Assembly (NCBI RefSeq): GCF_026410285.1
Contig: NZ_JAPMLP010000011.1
Location: 1-64,000, forward strand
Source of the DNA: Sulfitobacter sp. F26169L
GTDB taxonomy: Bacteria; Pseudomonadota; Alphaproteobacteria; Rhodobacterales; Rhodobacteraceae
Direction: 5' to 3'
DNA length: 64,000 nucleotides
In this document: positions 36,707 through 47,032 of the stretch, piece by piece
Position numbering within the stretch: position 1 is the stretch's first letter
How the letters are laid out: each line of letters starts with the position of its first letter
Made by a program: the position numbers and the translations under genes
Notes under the pieces: generated by a model
The model's database searches: none
The model's input: the letters and a program-made list of their open reading frames with translations, nothing else
Told to the model about the DNA's origin: nothing

Positions 36707-38146
36707 ATGTCCGAGACCATACCGCCGATCCATCCTGTTCTTCTGGCGGGCGGTTCGGGCACACGGCTGTGGCCGCTGTCGCGCAAATCCTACCCCAAAC
36801 AGTTCTCGAAGCTAATGGGTGAGGAAAGCCTGTTCCAGGCCTCTGCGCGCCGCTTTGCAGGGGCGGGTTTTGCGCCCCCCCTGGTGCTGACGGGCGAGGA
36901 TTTCCGCTTTATCGTGACCGAGCAACTGGCCGCGATCCATCAATCCCCCCAAGCCATCGTGATCGAACCCGAGGGGCGCAATACCGCCCCTGCCGTGCTG
37001 ACCGCAGCCTTGATGCTGGCGCAAGATGACGCGGATGCGCTGATGCTGGTGGCCCCGTCCGATCATGTAATCCCCGACGGGGGCGCGTTTCTGGCGGCAT
37101 TGGAGGCCGCCCACCCACGCGCGCAGGCCGGTGATCTGGTCACATTCGGCATCACGCCGGACAAACCCGAAACAGGGTACGGATATCTTGAACTGGCGCG
37201 CGATGCCAACCCGGCCGCGCAAACCCCGCAACCACTGGCGCGCTTTGTTGAAAAACCCTGCGCCACCCGCGCCGCCGAAATGCTGGCGGCGGGAAATTTC
37301 CTGTGGAATGCGGGGATATTCCTGTTTTCCGCCCGTGCCATCCTTGCCGCCTATGATCAACACGCCCCCGATCTGGTGGAGCCCGTGCGCGCAGCCCTTG
37401 CAGGGGCGCAGGCCGATCTGGGCTTCACCCGTCTGGCCGCCGGCCCATGGGCCACCCTGCCCGATATCTCGGTGGATTACGCGATTATGGAAAAGGCAGC
37501 CAACCTTGCGGTAATGCCCTACGCCGCCGGCTGGTCCGATCTGGGCGGTTGGGAGGCGGTCTGGGCCGAGGAAGGGCCCGATGCCACCGGCACCGTCTGC
37601 ACCGGCGCGGCCCATGCCATTGATTGCACCGATACGCTGCTGCGCTCGGATACGGAGGGGTTGCAACTGGTCGGCATCGGTCTGGACGACATCGTCGCCG
37701 TTGCCATGGCAGACGCCGTGTTGGTGGCGCGCAAATCCGACAGCCAGCGGGTGAAAGAGGCTGTCGCCCTGCTGAAATCCAAAGACGCAAAACAAGCCAC
37801 CCAGTTTCCCCGCGACCACCGCCCGTGGGGCTGGTTCGAAAGCCTCGCTGTGGGGGGGCGGTTTCAGGTCAAACGCATCGTGGTCAATCCCGGCGCAGCG
37901 CTGAGCTTGCAAAGCCACCACCACCGCTCTGAACACTGGATTGTGGTGGAAGGCACCGCGCGCGTCACCGTGGACAAAGAGGTAAAGCTGATCAGCGAAA
38001 ACCAGTCTGTCTATATTCCGCTGGGGGCCACGCACCGCATGGAAAACCCCGGAAAACTGCCGATGGTGCTGATCGAGGTCCAGACCGGCAGCTATCTGGG
38101 TGAAGACGACATCATCCGTTATGAAGATGTCTATGCCCGCTCGTAA
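36707..38146 (+). CDS. manC: Mannose-1-phosphate guanylyltransferase / mannose-6-phosphate isomerase
   Basis: The 479-residue bifunctional enzyme has an N-terminal nucleotidyltransferase domain with [22 protein letters not shown] near residue 12, EPEGRNTAPA and FVEKP. The C-terminal cupin isomerase domain contains SLQSHHHRSEHW and ATHRMENPG. It makes GDP-mannose from mannose-1-P, and possibly mannose-6-P from fructose-6-P. No dedicated phosphomannomutase is seen in the window. The ATG at 36707 has AGCGGAG upstream. It lies 70 bp before rfbC and probably belongs to the same transcription unit. Confidence 0.93.
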   Translation: MSETIPPIHPVLLAGGSGTRLWPLSRKSYPKQFSKLMGEESLFQASARRFAGAGFAPPLVLTGEDFRFIVTEQLAAIHQSPQAIVIEPEGRNTAPAVLTAALMLAQDDADALMLVAPSDHVIPDGGAFLAALEAAHPRAQAGDLVTFGITPDKPETGYGYLELARDANPAAQTPQPLARFVEKPCATRAAEMLAAGNFLWNAGIFLFSARAILAAYDQHAPDLVEPVRAALAGAQADLGFTRLAAGPWATLPDISVDYAIMEKAANLAVMPYAAGWSDLGGWEAVWAEEGPDATGTVCTGAAHAIDCTDTLLRSDTEGLQLVGIGLDDIVAVAMADAVLVARKSDSQRVKEAVALLKSKDAKQATQFPRDHRPWGWFESLAVGGRFQVKRIVVNPGAALSLQSHHHRSEHWIVVEGTARVTVDKEVKLISENQSVYIPLGATHRMENPGKLPMVLIEVQTGSYLGEDDIIRYEDVYARS

Positions 38147-38216
38147 GGGATAAGGTTTTCATTGCAGGCGCAAGCCACTATGACAAACCCGCAAAGATAT
38201 TACTTCAGGAGCCGCC

Positions 38217-38789
38217 ATGCTTGACGTCCAGCCCACCAAACTGCCCGGTGTGATGATCATCACCCCCGCCCGCCACGGCGATCACCGCGGCTTCTTCTCC
38301 GAAAGCTGGAATGTGCAGGCCATGCGCAAGGCCGGTCTGGAAATCGACTTTGTGCAGGACAACCACTCGTTTTCCGCCGCTGCCGGCACCGTGCGCGGCC
38401 TGCATTTCCAGTCGCCCCCGCACGCGCAGGGCAAACTGGTGCGCTGCGGACGCGGCACACTCTATGATGTGGCGGTTGATATCCGTGTCGGCTCGCCCAC
38501 CTACGGCCAGTGGGTCGGCGAAGAGCTGAGCTTTGAAAACGGGCGCCAGCTGTGGATTCCCGCAGGCTTTTTACACGGATTTGTCACCCGCGAACCCGAC
38601 ACCGAAATCATCTACAAATGCACCGATCATTACGCCCCCGAATGTGACGGGGCCGTGCGCTTTGACGATCCCGACATCGGCATCAACTGGGGCCTGCCCG
38701 CAGGGGGCGCCATACTGTCGCCCAAGGACGAAGCCGCGCCATTGCTCAAGGATTTCAAATCGCCTTTCACCTATGAGGCCACAGCATGA
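38217..38789 (+). CDS. rfbC: dTDP-4-dehydrorhamnose 3,5-epimerase
   Basis: The 190-residue cupin enzyme is the third step of dTDP-L-rhamnose synthesis. The core [20 protein letters not shown] contains the catalytic His region, and [11 protein letters not shown] and [10 protein letters not shown] are family-specific. The start has CAGGAG 5 bases upstream. Its stop overlaps the rfbB start in ATGA (38786-38789), so translation is coupled. The length is normal. Confidence 0.95.
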   Translation: MLDVQPTKLPGVMIITPARHGDHRGFFSESWNVQAMRKAGLEIDFVQDNHSFSAAAGTVRGLHFQSPPHAQGKLVRCGRGTLYDVAVDIRVGSPTYGQWVGEELSFENGRQLWIPAGFLHGFVTREPDTEIIYKCTDHYAPECDGAVRFDDPDIGINWGLPAGGAILSPKDEAAPLLKDFKSPFTYEATA

Positions 38790-39868
38790 GACTGATCGTT
38801 ACCGGCGGCGCGGGGTTCATCGGATCGGCCGTGGTGCGCCTTGCTATCGCGCGCGGCCACGAGGTGATCAACATTGACAAACTCACCTATGCCGCCTGCC
38901 TCGATAACGTGGCAGAGGCCGCAAAAAGCGCCAATTACACCTTTATAGAGGCTGATATCTGCGACGCGGATGCCATGGCCGCGGCATTTGAAACCCACCA
39001 GCCCGATGCCATCATGCATCTGGCCGCCGAATCCCACGTCGACCGTTCGATCGACGGGCCGGGGGCGTTTATTCAAACCAACGTGATCGGCACCTTCACC
39101 CTGCTACAGGCCGCGCGCGCGTATTGGGAAGCGCGCGGCAAGCCTGACAGCTTCCGTTTTCACCATATCTCCACAGATGAAGTCTTCGGCAGTCTCGGCC
39201 CCACCGGCCAGTTTACCGAAGACACCCCCTATGATCCGCGCTCGCCCTACTCTGCCTCGAAGGCTTCGTCGGACCATCTGGTGCGCGCATGGCACGAGAC
39301 TTACGGCCTGCCTGTGGTGCTCACCAATTGCTCCAACAACTACGGCCCCTATCACTTTCCCGAAAAGCTGGTGCCGGTTGTCATCCTAAACGCGCTGGCG
39401 GGCAAACCGCTGCCGATCTATGGCAAAGGCGATAACGTACGTGACTGGCTCTATGTCGAGGATCACGCCGATGCCCTGCTCAAGGTGCTGGCGATCGGCG
39501 CTGTAGGTCGCAGCTATAACATCGGCGGCGAGAACGAGCGTACCAATCTGGAACTGGTCACAACCCTGTGCGAAATTCTGGATGATCTGCGCCCTGCTCC
39601 CGCGCCTTCGGGCGAAGCGGCAGAGCATAAAACAAATTCGTATAAAAATCTGATCACCTATGTGGCCGACCGCCCGGGCCATGACGCGCGCTATGCCATT
39701 GACCCCACCCGCATGAACGAGGAACTCGGCTGGCACCCTTCCGTCACTGTGGAAGAGGGTTTGCGCAAAACCGTGCAATGGTATCTGGACAACGAAGACT
39801 GGTGGCGCGCGCTGCAAAACCGTGACGGTGTCGGCACACGTCTGGGAACAGGCACTAACAAGGGATAA
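38786..39868 (+). CDS. rfbB: dTDP-glucose 4,6-dehydratase
   Basis: The 360-residue extended short-chain dehydrogenase carries out the second step of dTDP-L-rhamnose synthesis. [11 protein letters not shown] binds NAD; STDEVFG and [11 protein letters not shown] hold the catalytic Thr/Asp/Glu and YxxxK residues; [12 protein letters not shown] is typical of RfbB. It overlaps rfbC by 4 bp and its TAA abuts the rfbD ATG at 39869, so the operon is tightly packed. Confidence 0.96.
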   Translation: MRLIVTGGAGFIGSAVVRLAIARGHEVINIDKLTYAACLDNVAEAAKSANYTFIEADICDADAMAAAFETHQPDAIMHLAAESHVDRSIDGPGAFIQTNVIGTFTLLQAARAYWEARGKPDSFRFHHISTDEVFGSLGPTGQFTEDTPYDPRSPYSASKASSDHLVRAWHETYGLPVVLTNCSNNYGPYHFPEKLVPVVILNALAGKPLPIYGKGDNVRDWLYVEDHADALLKVLAIGAVGRSYNIGGENERTNLELVTTLCEILDDLRPAPAPSGEAAEHKTNSYKNLITYVADRPGHDARYAIDPTRMNEELGWHPSVTVEEGLRKTVQWYLDNEDWWRALQNRDGVGTRLGTGTNKG

Positions 39869-40723
39869 ATGATGCGTATTCTCGTCTTTGGCAAAACCGG
39901 TCAGGTCGCAACCGAGCTGCAATTGCAGGGTGATGTCACCGCCCTTGGCCGTGACGCGGCCGATCTGTCCGATCCCGCCGCCTGCGCCGCCGCAATCGAT
40001 GCAGGCTCTTGGGACGCGGTGATCAATGCCGCCGCCTACACCGCCGTAGACAAAGCCGAGGAAGAAGAGGCGCTGGCGCAGGTCATCAACGGCGATGCTC
40101 CTGCTGCCATGGCACAGGCCTGTGCGCAGCACGCCATCCCGTTTATCCATATCTCGACCGATTATGTGTTCGAGGGATCAGGCACCGATCCGTGGCGCGT
40201 ATCAGACCCTGTTTCACCGCAAAACGCCTATGGCCGCACCAAACTGGCGGGCGAGGAAGGCGTGCGCGCCGCTGGTGGGCAACATGCAATCCTGCGCACC
40301 TCATGGGTGTTTTCCGCGCATGGCAACAATTTTGTCAAAACCATGCTGCGCCTGTCGGATACCCGCGATGCGCTGAGCGTTGTGGCCGACCAGATCGGCG
40401 GCCCCACCCCCGCGGCCGCCATTGCCGCCACCGTGCTGGACATGGCACATCAGATGAAAACAGACCCTAACAAGGGCGGAACCTATCACTATGGCGGCAC
40501 ACCTGCCGTTTCATGGGCCGATTTCGCGCGCAAGATTTTTGCCCTATCAGACCGCAGCGTGACTGTAACAGGCATCCCCACCGCCGATTACCCCACCCCT
40601 GCCAGCCGTCCGCTGAATTCACGGATGGACGGAACCACCTTACAAACCGATTTCAACATCGCACAGCCCGACTGGAAAGCGGGCCTGTGCGATGTCCTCA
40701 AGACATTGAAAGATACAATATGA
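39869..40723 (+). CDS. rfbD: dTDP-4-dehydrorhamnose reductase
   Basis: The 284-residue enzyme reduces dTDP-4-keto-L-rhamnose to dTDP-L-rhamnose. [11 protein letters not shown] is the nucleotide-binding motif, STDYVFEG follows, and YGRTKLAGE holds the catalytic YxxxK. Tandem ATGs at 39869 and 39872 make the exact start ambiguous by one codon. The stop overlaps the rfbA start as ATGA at 40720-40723. Confidence 0.95.
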   Translation: MMRILVFGKTGQVATELQLQGDVTALGRDAADLSDPAACAAAIDAGSWDAVINAAAYTAVDKAEEEEALAQVINGDAPAAMAQACAQHAIPFIHISTDYVFEGSGTDPWRVSDPVSPQNAYGRTKLAGEEGVRAAGGQHAILRTSWVFSAHGNNFVKTMLRLSDTRDALSVVADQIGGPTPAAAIAATVLDMAHQMKTDPNKGGTYHYGGTPAVSWADFARKIFALSDRSVTVTGIPTADYPTPASRPLNSRMDGTTLQTDFNIAQPDWKAGLCDVLKTLKDTI

Positions 40724-41598
40724 AACGCAAGGGCATCATCCTCGCCGGCGGCTCCGGCACACGGCTTTATCCGATCACACTGGGCATCTCCAAACAGCTG
40801 CTGCCAATCTATGACAAACCGATGATCTATTACCCCCTGTCGGTGCTGATGCTGGGCAGCATCCGCGAGGTGGCCATCATCACCACGCCCGAAGATCAAA
40901 GCCAGTTCCAGCGCCTGCTGGGCGACGGCAGCCAGTGGGGGATGCAGTTCACCTATATCATCCAACCCAGCCCCGATGGTCTGGCGCAGGCGTTTATCCT
41001 TGCAAAAGACTTCCTCGACGGCGCGCCTTCCGCGCTGGTGCTGGGCGACAATATCTTCTTTGGTCATGGCCTGCCCGAAATCCTTGCCCAGGCGGATGCA
41101 AAAACCACAGGCGGCACCGTCTTCGGCTACCGCGTGGCAGACCCCGAACGCTATGGCGTAGTGGATTTCGACGACGGAGGCCGCGCCATTTCGATCATCG
41201 AAAAGCCCGAAGTGCCCCCCTCGAACTTTGCCGTTACGGGGCTCTACTTCCTTGACGGCGATGCGCCTGAACGCGCCGCACAGGTCAAACCCTCGCCGCG
41301 CGGCGAACTGGAAATCACCACCCTGCTGGAGATGTATCTGCACGACGGGCTGCTCTCGGTAGAACGTATGGGGCGGGGCTATGCATGGCTTGATACCGGC
41401 ACCCACGGCTCGCTGCTGGATGCGGGTAACTTTGTGCGCACGCTGGAACGCCGCCAGGGTCTGCAAACCGGCAGCCCCGACGAGATCGCTTATGCCCAGG
41501 GCTGGATCAGCGACGAAGAGCTGACCACCCGCGCGCAGCGTTATGCCAAGAACGACTATGGCACCTATCTGACCGGGCTGATCAACGAGAAAAAATAG
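40720..41598 (+). CDS. rfbA: Glucose-1-phosphate thymidylyltransferase
   Basis: The 292-residue enzyme begins the rhamnose pathway by making dTDP-glucose. [15 protein letters not shown] and [20 protein letters not shown] are the nucleotide and sugar-phosphate binding segments; GDNIFFG and EKPEVPPSN complete the signature. The ATG at 40720 was chosen because it overlaps the rfbD stop and opens directly on the motif; a longer frame from 40513 runs through rfbD. It completes the four-gene set in the order C-B-D-A. Confidence 0.96.
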   Translation: MKRKGIILAGGSGTRLYPITLGISKQLLPIYDKPMIYYPLSVLMLGSIREVAIITTPEDQSQFQRLLGDGSQWGMQFTYIIQPSPDGLAQAFILAKDFLDGAPSALVLGDNIFFGHGLPEILAQADAKTTGGTVFGYRVADPERYGVVDFDDGGRAISIIEKPEVPPSNFAVTGLYFLDGDAPERAAQVKPSPRGELEITTLLEMYLHDGLLSVERMGRGYAWLDTGTHGSLLDAGNFVRTLERRQGLQTGSPDEIAYAQGWISDEELTTRAQRYAKNDYGTYLTGLINEKK

Positions 41599-41657
41599 CC
41601 GCGCCCGACCGCAGCCCTATATCTACATAAACCGGACGGCACAGAGGAAACCCGCAT

Positions 41658-42206
41658 ATGCCCCCCGCCGACAAGTCCACCGACCTGCTCAAACAGCCGC
41701 CCGCAATGACTGCCGCCGACAGCGCCGCTGAAATCCAGCGGGTTCTGCGCGCCGAGATCGCGACGTTGCGCGCCGAAAACGACGCTCTGCGCGCACAGGT
41801 CGATCAGGGGCAGACCGGCGATGGCGGCGCGGCGCTTGCCCGGCTCCAGCACCGTCACGGGGTTGAACTGACACTGGCCCATATGCGCCAGATCGTCTGG
41901 TACGCAGGGCACCCCGACGGGGTCCATCCCGTCAGCGACATGATCACCTTGCTGGAAAAAAGCACCCTGTTTGACGCACAGTGGTATCTGTCGCGTGATG
42001 CGGGCCTGCGCGCCTCCGACATGTCACCGGCTGAACATTACCTGCGCGCCGGTGCCTATGAAGGGCGCGATCCCGGACCGGGGTTCGACACGATGGGCTA
42101 TTACCTTGCCAACCCCGATGTGGCCGCCGCAGGCTGGCCTGCGCTGGCCCATTACGAGGCCTACGGGCGCGATGAAAACCGCGCCCTGCAATGGTCACCG
42201 GCCTAG
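41658..42206 (+). CDS. Coiled-coil protein with two WYL/YYL-type modules
   Basis: The 182-residue product has a short coiled coil at ~25-55 ([23 protein letters not shown]). From ~100 come two linked ~45-residue units: [11 protein letters not shown]...[18 protein letters not shown], then [12 protein letters not shown]...[11 protein letters not shown]. The same unit appears at the ends of proteins at 381-2462, 56186-56494 and 56535-58598. It is probably translated with the rhamnose operon (60 bp after rfbA) and has GAGGAAA upstream. No catalytic domain is present, so a targeting or scaffolding role in polysaccharide assembly is only inferred. The 3' end overlaps glmM by 4 bp, convergent. Confidence 0.75.
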   Translation: MPPADKSTDLLKQPPAMTAADSAAEIQRVLRAEIATLRAENDALRAQVDQGQTGDGGAALARLQHRHGVELTLAHMRQIVWYAGHPDGVHPVSDMITLLEKSTLFDAQWYLSRDAGLRASDMSPAEHYLRAGAYEGRDPGPGFDTMGYYLANPDVAAAGWPALAHYEAYGRDENRALQWSPA

Positions 42207-43549
42207 GGGTTTCCCTGCTTGCGGATCTGCTCGGCGATGCTCGACACCACACTGCTCAGCAAGGCGGGGTCTTCGCATTCTCCCATCACACGGATCAATG
42301 CCTCGGTGCCGGATTTGCGGATCAGCAGACGGCCTGTGCCTTTCAACTTTTCCTCGCCCTTTGCGATGGCGTCTTTCACCTGCTGGGCTTGCAGCGGGGC
42401 CATTTCGGGGGCGTAGCGGACATTTTCCAACAGTTGCGGCACCGGCTCGAAGGTGTTGGTCAGCACACTGGCAGGCAGGCCGCTGGCCTTTAGCACGCTC
42501 AGAAATTGCAGCCCCGCCACCAACCCGTCTCCGGTGGTGGCATAATCGGTCATCACGATATGGCCCGACTGTTCGCCGCCCATGTTGAAACCGCCTGCGC
42601 GCATTTCTTCCACCACATAGCGGTCGCCGACATTGGTCCGGCGCAGGGTGATCCCCTGCTCCTCAAGATACCGTTCCATCCCGAGGTTGGACATCACCGT
42701 GGCCACCAGCGTGTTTTTGTTCAACCGCCCCGCGCGGGACCAATGGGTTGCCAGCAACGCCATCAACTGGTCCCCGTCCACCACATTGCCCTTTTCATCC
42801 AGCAGGATAATCCGGTCGGCGTCGCCATCCAGACAAATGCCCAGATCGGCCTCGTGATCGCGCACCGCCTGCGCCGCGCGCTCGGGGTGGGTGGATCCGC
42901 AGCCGTCATTGATGTTGTAGCCGTTGGGCGACACGCCGATGGGAATGATCTGCGCGCCCAGTTCCCACAGCACTTCGGGCGCGGTTTTATAGGCGGCCCC
43001 GTTGGCGCAATCGATGACGATCTTCAGCCCGTCAAGGCGCACCCAGTCGGGCAGCGTGGTTTTGGAATATTCCACATAGCGTCCGGCGCTGCCGTTCAGG
43101 CGCGTCACACGGCCGATCTTCTGGCTCGGCTCGTCCAGCGCATCACTTTCCAGAATTGCCTCGATCTCGGCTTCGGCCCCGTCAGACAGTTTGAAACCGT
43201 CCGGCCCGAAAAACTTGATCCCGTTGTCTTCGGCAGGGTTGTGGCTGGCCGAAATCATCACCCCCAGATCGGCGCGCATCGAATGGGTCAGCCGCCCCAC
43301 CGCAGGGGTCGGCATCGGCCCCAGTATAAACACATCCATTCCCGCAGCCGTGAACCCCGACATCAACGCCGTCTCCAGCATATAGCCCGAGCGGCGCGTG
43401 TCCTTGCCGATCACCACACGGTGCTGGCCGTTGCCTGCGCCAAAATACTTGCCCACCGCCATCGCAAGGCGCACGGCAAATACCGATGTCATCGGATGAT
43501 GGCCCGCACGGCCCCGGATGCCGTCTGTTCCGAAATATGTCTTGCTCAT
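42203..43549 (-). CDS. glmM: Phosphoglucosamine mutase
   Basis: The 448-residue enzyme converts glucosamine-6-P to glucosamine-1-P, en route to UDP-GlcNAc. The N-terminus [12 protein letters not shown], the active-site phosphoserine loop [12 protein letters not shown], the metal site [11 protein letters not shown] and the C-terminal [12 protein letters not shown] are all present. The length is typical. It lies 21 bp downstream of glmS in the same direction, so the two form an operon. A glmU is not in the window. Confidence 0.95.
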   Translation of the reverse strand: MSKTYFGTDGIRGRAGHHPMTSVFAVRLAMAVGKYFGAGNGQHRVVIGKDTRRSGYMLETALMSGFTAAGMDVFILGPMPTPAVGRLTHSMRADLGVMISASHNPAEDNGIKFFGPDGFKLSDGAEAEIEAILESDALDEPSQKIGRVTRLNGSAGRYVEYSKTTLPDWVRLDGLKIVIDCANGAAYKTAPEVLWELGAQIIPIGVSPNGYNINDGCGSTHPERAAQAVRDHEADLGICLDGDADRIILLDEKGNVVDGDQLMALLATHWSRAGRLNKNTLVATVMSNLGMERYLEEQGITLRRTNVGDRYVVEEMRAGGFNMGGEQSGHIVMTDYATTGDGLVAGLQFLSVLKASGLPASVLTNTFEPVPQLLENVRYAPEMAPLQAQQVKDAIAKGEEKLKGTGRLLIRKSGTEALIRVMGECEDPALLSSVVSSIAEQIRKQGNP

Positions 43550-43570
43550 CGCAGCACTCCTTTCAGGGGC

Positions 43571-45415
43571 TTATTCAACCGTGACCGATTTGGCGAGATT
43601 GCGCGGCTGGTCCACATCGGTGCCTTTTTCAACAGCCGTATGATAGGCCAGCAGCTGAACCGGCACCGCATAGACGATGGGCGCAAACGGCCCGTCGATG
43701 TCGGGCATCTCAATTGTATGCCATGCATCGCCCCCGCCCTCGGCCAGGCCTGCGGCATCGCTGATCATGATGATCTTGCCGCCGCGCGCCATGACTTCCT
43801 GCATGTTAGAGATTGATTTATCGAACATCGCGTCAGACGGTGCCAGCACCACCACCGGCAATTTGTCATCGACCAGCGCAATCGGGCCGTGCTTCAGCTC
43901 GCCGCTGGCATAGCCTTCCGCGTGGATATAGGAAATTTCCTTGAGCTTGAGCGCGCCCTCAAGCGCCAGCGGGAACATCGCCCCGCGCCCCAGAAACAGC
44001 GCATCATCCACATGGCCCAGATGGGTGGCGATCTCTTTTATGCTGTTTTCACAATGCAGCGCCTGCCCCACCAGACGCGGCACCGCCATCAGGTGCTCCT
44101 GCAACGCGGTTTCGCCCGCCTCGTCCAGATGGCCGCGCTGGCGTGCTGCCGTAATTGCCATCGCCGCCAGCACTGTCAGCTGGCAGGTAAATGCCTTGGT
44201 CGAGGCCACGCCGATTTCGGCACCCGCCAGAATGGGCAGCGCCACATTGCTTTCGCGCGCAATGGAGGACGTGGCCACATTGACCACCGATACAATGCTC
44301 TGCGCCTTGCCCGCACAATAGCGCAGCGCCGCCAGCGTGTCTGCCGTTTCGCCGGACTGGCTGACAAACAATGCAATCGTGCGGTCCGACAGGGGCGGTT
44401 CGCGGTAGCGGTATTCGGAAGCGATATCGATTTCGACCGGCAGGCGTGCAATCTGCTCGAACCAGTATTTGGCGGTGTGACAGGCCAGCGAGGCGGTGCC
44501 GCAGGCCACCATCACCAGACGGTCGACATTGGTGAAATCGATACTCTCTAACAAGGCGCGACCAGCGCGGTCGTCGTCTTCACGCCCGCCCAGATAGTAA
44601 TCGGCAGCCGCCGCCAGAACGCGCGGTTGCTCGGCGATCTCTTTGGCCATGAAATGTTTGTAACCGCCTTTGTCGACGCTGTGCACGTCGATCTCGATTG
44701 TTGTGCGTTCGCGCGCAACAGTGTCACCGCTTTCGTCATAGAACGTGGCGCCCGCACGGGTCAGCACCGCGATGTCGCCTTCTTCCAGATAGGTCACATC
44801 AGCAGTCATAGAAGCCAGCGCCAGTGCGTCAGAGCCGATGAACATCTCGCCCTCGCCCCAGCCGATGGCCAGCGGTGATCCCTTGCGCGCGGCGATCATC
44901 AGATCGGTTTCACCCTCAAACAGGAATGCCAGCGCATAGGCCCCTTCCAGTTTGGCAATCGTTGCCTTGGCTGCGTCTTCAGGGGTGTGGCCCTGATCAA
45001 GGAACCAGTTGCACAGCATCGCAACGGTTTCCGTGTCGGTCTGGGTTTCCGGCACAACCTGATGTGTCGCCAGTTCCTCGCGCAGCTTGCGGTAGTTTTC
45101 GATGATCCCGTTATGCACCACCGCCACGCGGCCCCGCGCATGCGGGTGTGCATTTACAGTTGTGGCCGCGCCATGTGTGGCCCAGCGGGTGTGGCCGATG
45201 CCTGACGTTCCTGTCAGCGGTTCATGCACCAGAAGGTCGGCAAGATTGACCAGCTTCCCCAGCGAGCGGCGGCGGTCCAGCCGGCCTGCGTTCGCGCCAT
45301 CATCAACCGTTGCAATACCTGCGCTGTCATATCCGCGATACTCCAGCCGCCGCAATCCGTCCACAAGGATCGGCGCTGCCTGATGTTTGCCGATCACGCC
45401 TACAATACCACACAT
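43571..45415 (-). CDS. glmS: Glucosamine-fructose-6-phosphate aminotransferase (isomerising)
   Basis: The 614-residue enzyme makes glucosamine-6-P from fructose-6-P and glutamine. Cys2 after the initiator Met (MCGIVGVIG) is the glutaminase nucleophile; LEYRGYDSAG and HTRWATHG follow. Two SIS sugar-isomerase domains lie from ~290 (VACGTASLACH, SQSGETADTLAAL) and ~460. The C-terminus ends PRNLAKSVTVE, as in the family. This enzyme is usually chromosomal and housekeeping. Its presence beside the replicon genes suggests a dedicated amino-sugar supply for the polysaccharide, or relocation of the essential copy. Confidence 0.95.
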   Translation of the reverse strand: MCGIVGVIGKHQAAPILVDGLRRLEYRGYDSAGIATVDDGANAGRLDRRRSLGKLVNLADLLVHEPLTGTSGIGHTRWATHGAATTVNAHPHARGRVAVVHNGIIENYRKLREELATHQVVPETQTDTETVAMLCNWFLDQGHTPEDAAKATIAKLEGAYALAFLFEGETDLMIAARKGSPLAIGWGEGEMFIGSDALALASMTADVTYLEEGDIAVLTRAGATFYDESGDTVARERTTIEIDVHSVDKGGYKHFMAKEIAEQPRVLAAAADYYLGGREDDDRAGRALLESIDFTNVDRLVMVACGTASLACHTAKYWFEQIARLPVEIDIASEYRYREPPLSDRTIALFVSQSGETADTLAALRYCAGKAQSIVSVVNVATSSIARESNVALPILAGAEIGVASTKAFTCQLTVLAAMAITAARQRGHLDEAGETALQEHLMAVPRLVGQALHCENSIKEIATHLGHVDDALFLGRGAMFPLALEGALKLKEISYIHAEGYASGELKHGPIALVDDKLPVVVLAPSDAMFDKSISNMQEVMARGGKIIMISDAAGLAEGGGDAWHTIEMPDIDGPFAPIVYAVPVQLLAYHTAVEKGTDVDQPRNLAKSVTVE

Positions 45416-45567
45416 AATGTTTTTGCCTTTTCTTTAAATTATAGACCGGAAGTTTCATAAAACTGCAGGCTGAATATGCTGCCGATCTATCCGAATTTCC
45501 CATCCTTGCCAAGCAAGCGCAACGCGGTCTTTTCGGCCATTCCACGCCTGTCCGGTTACAGCCTGAA

Positions 45568-45587
45568 ACCTTTCGTACGCGAAAGGT
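45568..45587. promoter_or_regulatory. Putative parS centromere site 1
   Basis: This is a 20-bp palindrome, ACCTTTCG-TACG-CGAAAGGT. The same palindrome, with one central base changed (CACG), occurs between parA and parB at 48428-48447. Repetition of a conserved palindrome around a repA-parAB block is the expected pattern for ParB-binding sites. It lies 1 bp past the repA stop, so a terminator role is an alternative, but the conserved loop argues for a protein site. Confidence 0.7.
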
Positions 45588-45588
45588 G

Positions 45589-46578
45589 CTACCCGCCCGC
45601 CTGCTTTGCCACCCATCCCAGAAATGCCGCATCGGGGTCGCGCAATGTACGGCGGCCGCGGGCCTCCCATGTCGCGTGCCAGTCGGCTTGCAGCCCGTAC
45701 ACATCCGCACCCGGAACCAGATCGCGCGCGCGATCCAGTGCAGCGGCACTTATCACCGGCATCCGTCCGGGTTCGACCACTGCGCCACGCCGCTCGAAGC
45801 GCATCAGATCACCCGGAGCTTCGGACATGGTGTAGTCGGGCAATGTATCGGCCACGATCATATCGCGCAGCATCTTGCGAAACACACGGCGCGGCGAGGC
45901 GGATCCGGATTTCTTCAACAGCGTATCGACCGAAACAGTCCACCCCGCCTGCCGCCCGCAATGCTTGCGCGCCAATTCGTAAACACGCCGCTCCAGCGGT
46001 TTGCGCAAGCTGAAGTAGGCGCGGTTCAACGTCAGCACCGCCTTGTCCAGCACCGCGCGGTAAAGCCACTCGCTCAAGGTGACCGCCACCCAGAGCATCC
46101 GCCCCCCCTTGCCCTGCCGCACAATCTGCCAGTTTTCGATCAGGCCGAAACCCGTGGTCACCTCCTGACCCCCGGTCATCATATTGGTGGTGATGCGGGT
46201 GCCGGCCAAACGCTCGAAAGCATCGCGCAGACGTTTATAGCCATCCCCGGAGGTTTCACGCGATGTCGCCACCAGCAAGTCGTGCGCCTTGAGGGTGAGG
46301 GTGCGGGTGATCTCGCGGCCTGCGTTTTGCGCCGCCATCAACTGGCTGATGCAGTAGATCAGGATGTCCTTGTCATGCAGGGTTGCCAACCCGCGCACCG
46401 AAGGAGTCACGGTGATATCCGTATCGTTATGGGTATAGCTGAGGATACGCCTGTCCGGTCTGGTCGAGAGCGAGAACATCGGATGCTCCATCGAGCCGAT
46501 GTCGTCTTTCGGGGCTGCGTTGAAGATGTCGCACGAAAAAAACGCGCCCTCTCCACGCCCCAGTGCCGGGGTGTTCAT
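45589..46578 (-). CDS. repA: Replication initiator RepA
   Basis: The 329-residue product resembles the replication initiator protein A family of alphaproteobacterial plasmids. Recognisable segments include FSLSTRPDRRILSY, DKDILIYCISQLM, GDGYKRLRDAFERLAGTRI (a winged-helix-like DNA-binding region), YFSLRKPLERRVYELARKHCG and VDTLLKKSGS. It is divergent from parA across a 454-bp origin-like region, the layout of RepA-type replicons in roseobacters. It should bind the nearby iterons and recruit the host DnaA/helicase machinery. No other initiator is present, so this is the likely replication system of the molecule. Confidence 0.88.
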   Translation of the reverse strand: MNTPALGRGEGAFFSCDIFNAAPKDDIGSMEHPMFSLSTRPDRRILSYTHNDTDITVTPSVRGLATLHDKDILIYCISQLMAAQNAGREITRTLTLKAHDLLVATSRETSGDGYKRLRDAFERLAGTRITTNMMTGGQEVTTGFGLIENWQIVRQGKGGRMLWVAVTLSEWLYRAVLDKAVLTLNRAYFSLRKPLERRVYELARKHCGRQAGWTVSVDTLLKKSGSASPRRVFRKMLRDMIVADTLPDYTMSEAPGDLMRFERRGAVVEPGRMPVISAAALDRARDLVPGADVYGLQADWHATWEARGRRTLRDPDAAFLGWVAKQAGG

Positions 46579-47032
46579 ATGCCTGTCCTGCTCACTGCCT
46601 ATGCGCTCTTGTTGTCCGTGTTCTCACGGATCTTGCGGCGCGAATCTGCTTCGTGGTTTTAGTTACACCAAGTTTAGAGTTATCCACAGGCTGCGTCTAT
46701 GCCAGCATCTGCGCACAGCGTGGTTTCAGAGTCGGCTCTTCGGGGGTTCAGAGTCACTTTATCGTGGTTTCAGAGTCAGGGCTTGCTTGAAAATGGACAA
46801 CAAGTAACTGAAAAGCATAAAAAAAGAAGCTGCTGGAATTCCTGTAACTATTATATAACCTGATATTAACTTGATAATTCGTGCATTTGCCTCGAAATGA
46901 GCGTCTCCGACCGAAAAAACCCTTGGATTTGCTAGGGAATACAAGGCAAGTCAAAAGAGATGTTGTTTTAATTATAGTATGTACGCCCTTTCGTGGTATA
47001 TGACGCAAAACAGACCACATTGAGCAAATCAC
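46579..47032. other. Replication origin region (oriV)
   Basis: This gene-free 454 bp lies between repA and parA. It holds a perfect DnaA box TTATCCACA at 46680-46688 and three iterons with TTCAGAGTC at 46725, 46747 and 46769, spaced exactly 22 bp. A half-matching CGTGGTTT at 46652 is also present. A strongly AT-rich stretch follows (~46790-47030) that could be the unwinding element. It must also contain the promoters of both repA and parA. Confidence 0.8.
46719..46780 (+). repeat. Iteron array, three units at 22-bp period
   Basis: Units 1 and 3 share CGTGGTTTCAGAGTC; unit 2 is degenerate on the left (GGGGTTCAGAGTC). The TTCAGAGTC cores start at 46725, 46747 and 46769. The 22-bp period places them on nearly one face of the helix, as expected for RepA binding. 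Confidence 0.8.

Noticed and set aside
36812-38035. 407-codon minus-strand open frame
   Set aside because: It is antisense to manC, which is unambiguous.
42506-43816. 436-codon plus-strand open frame
   Set aside because: It is antisense to glmM and the end of glmS; no recognisable domain.
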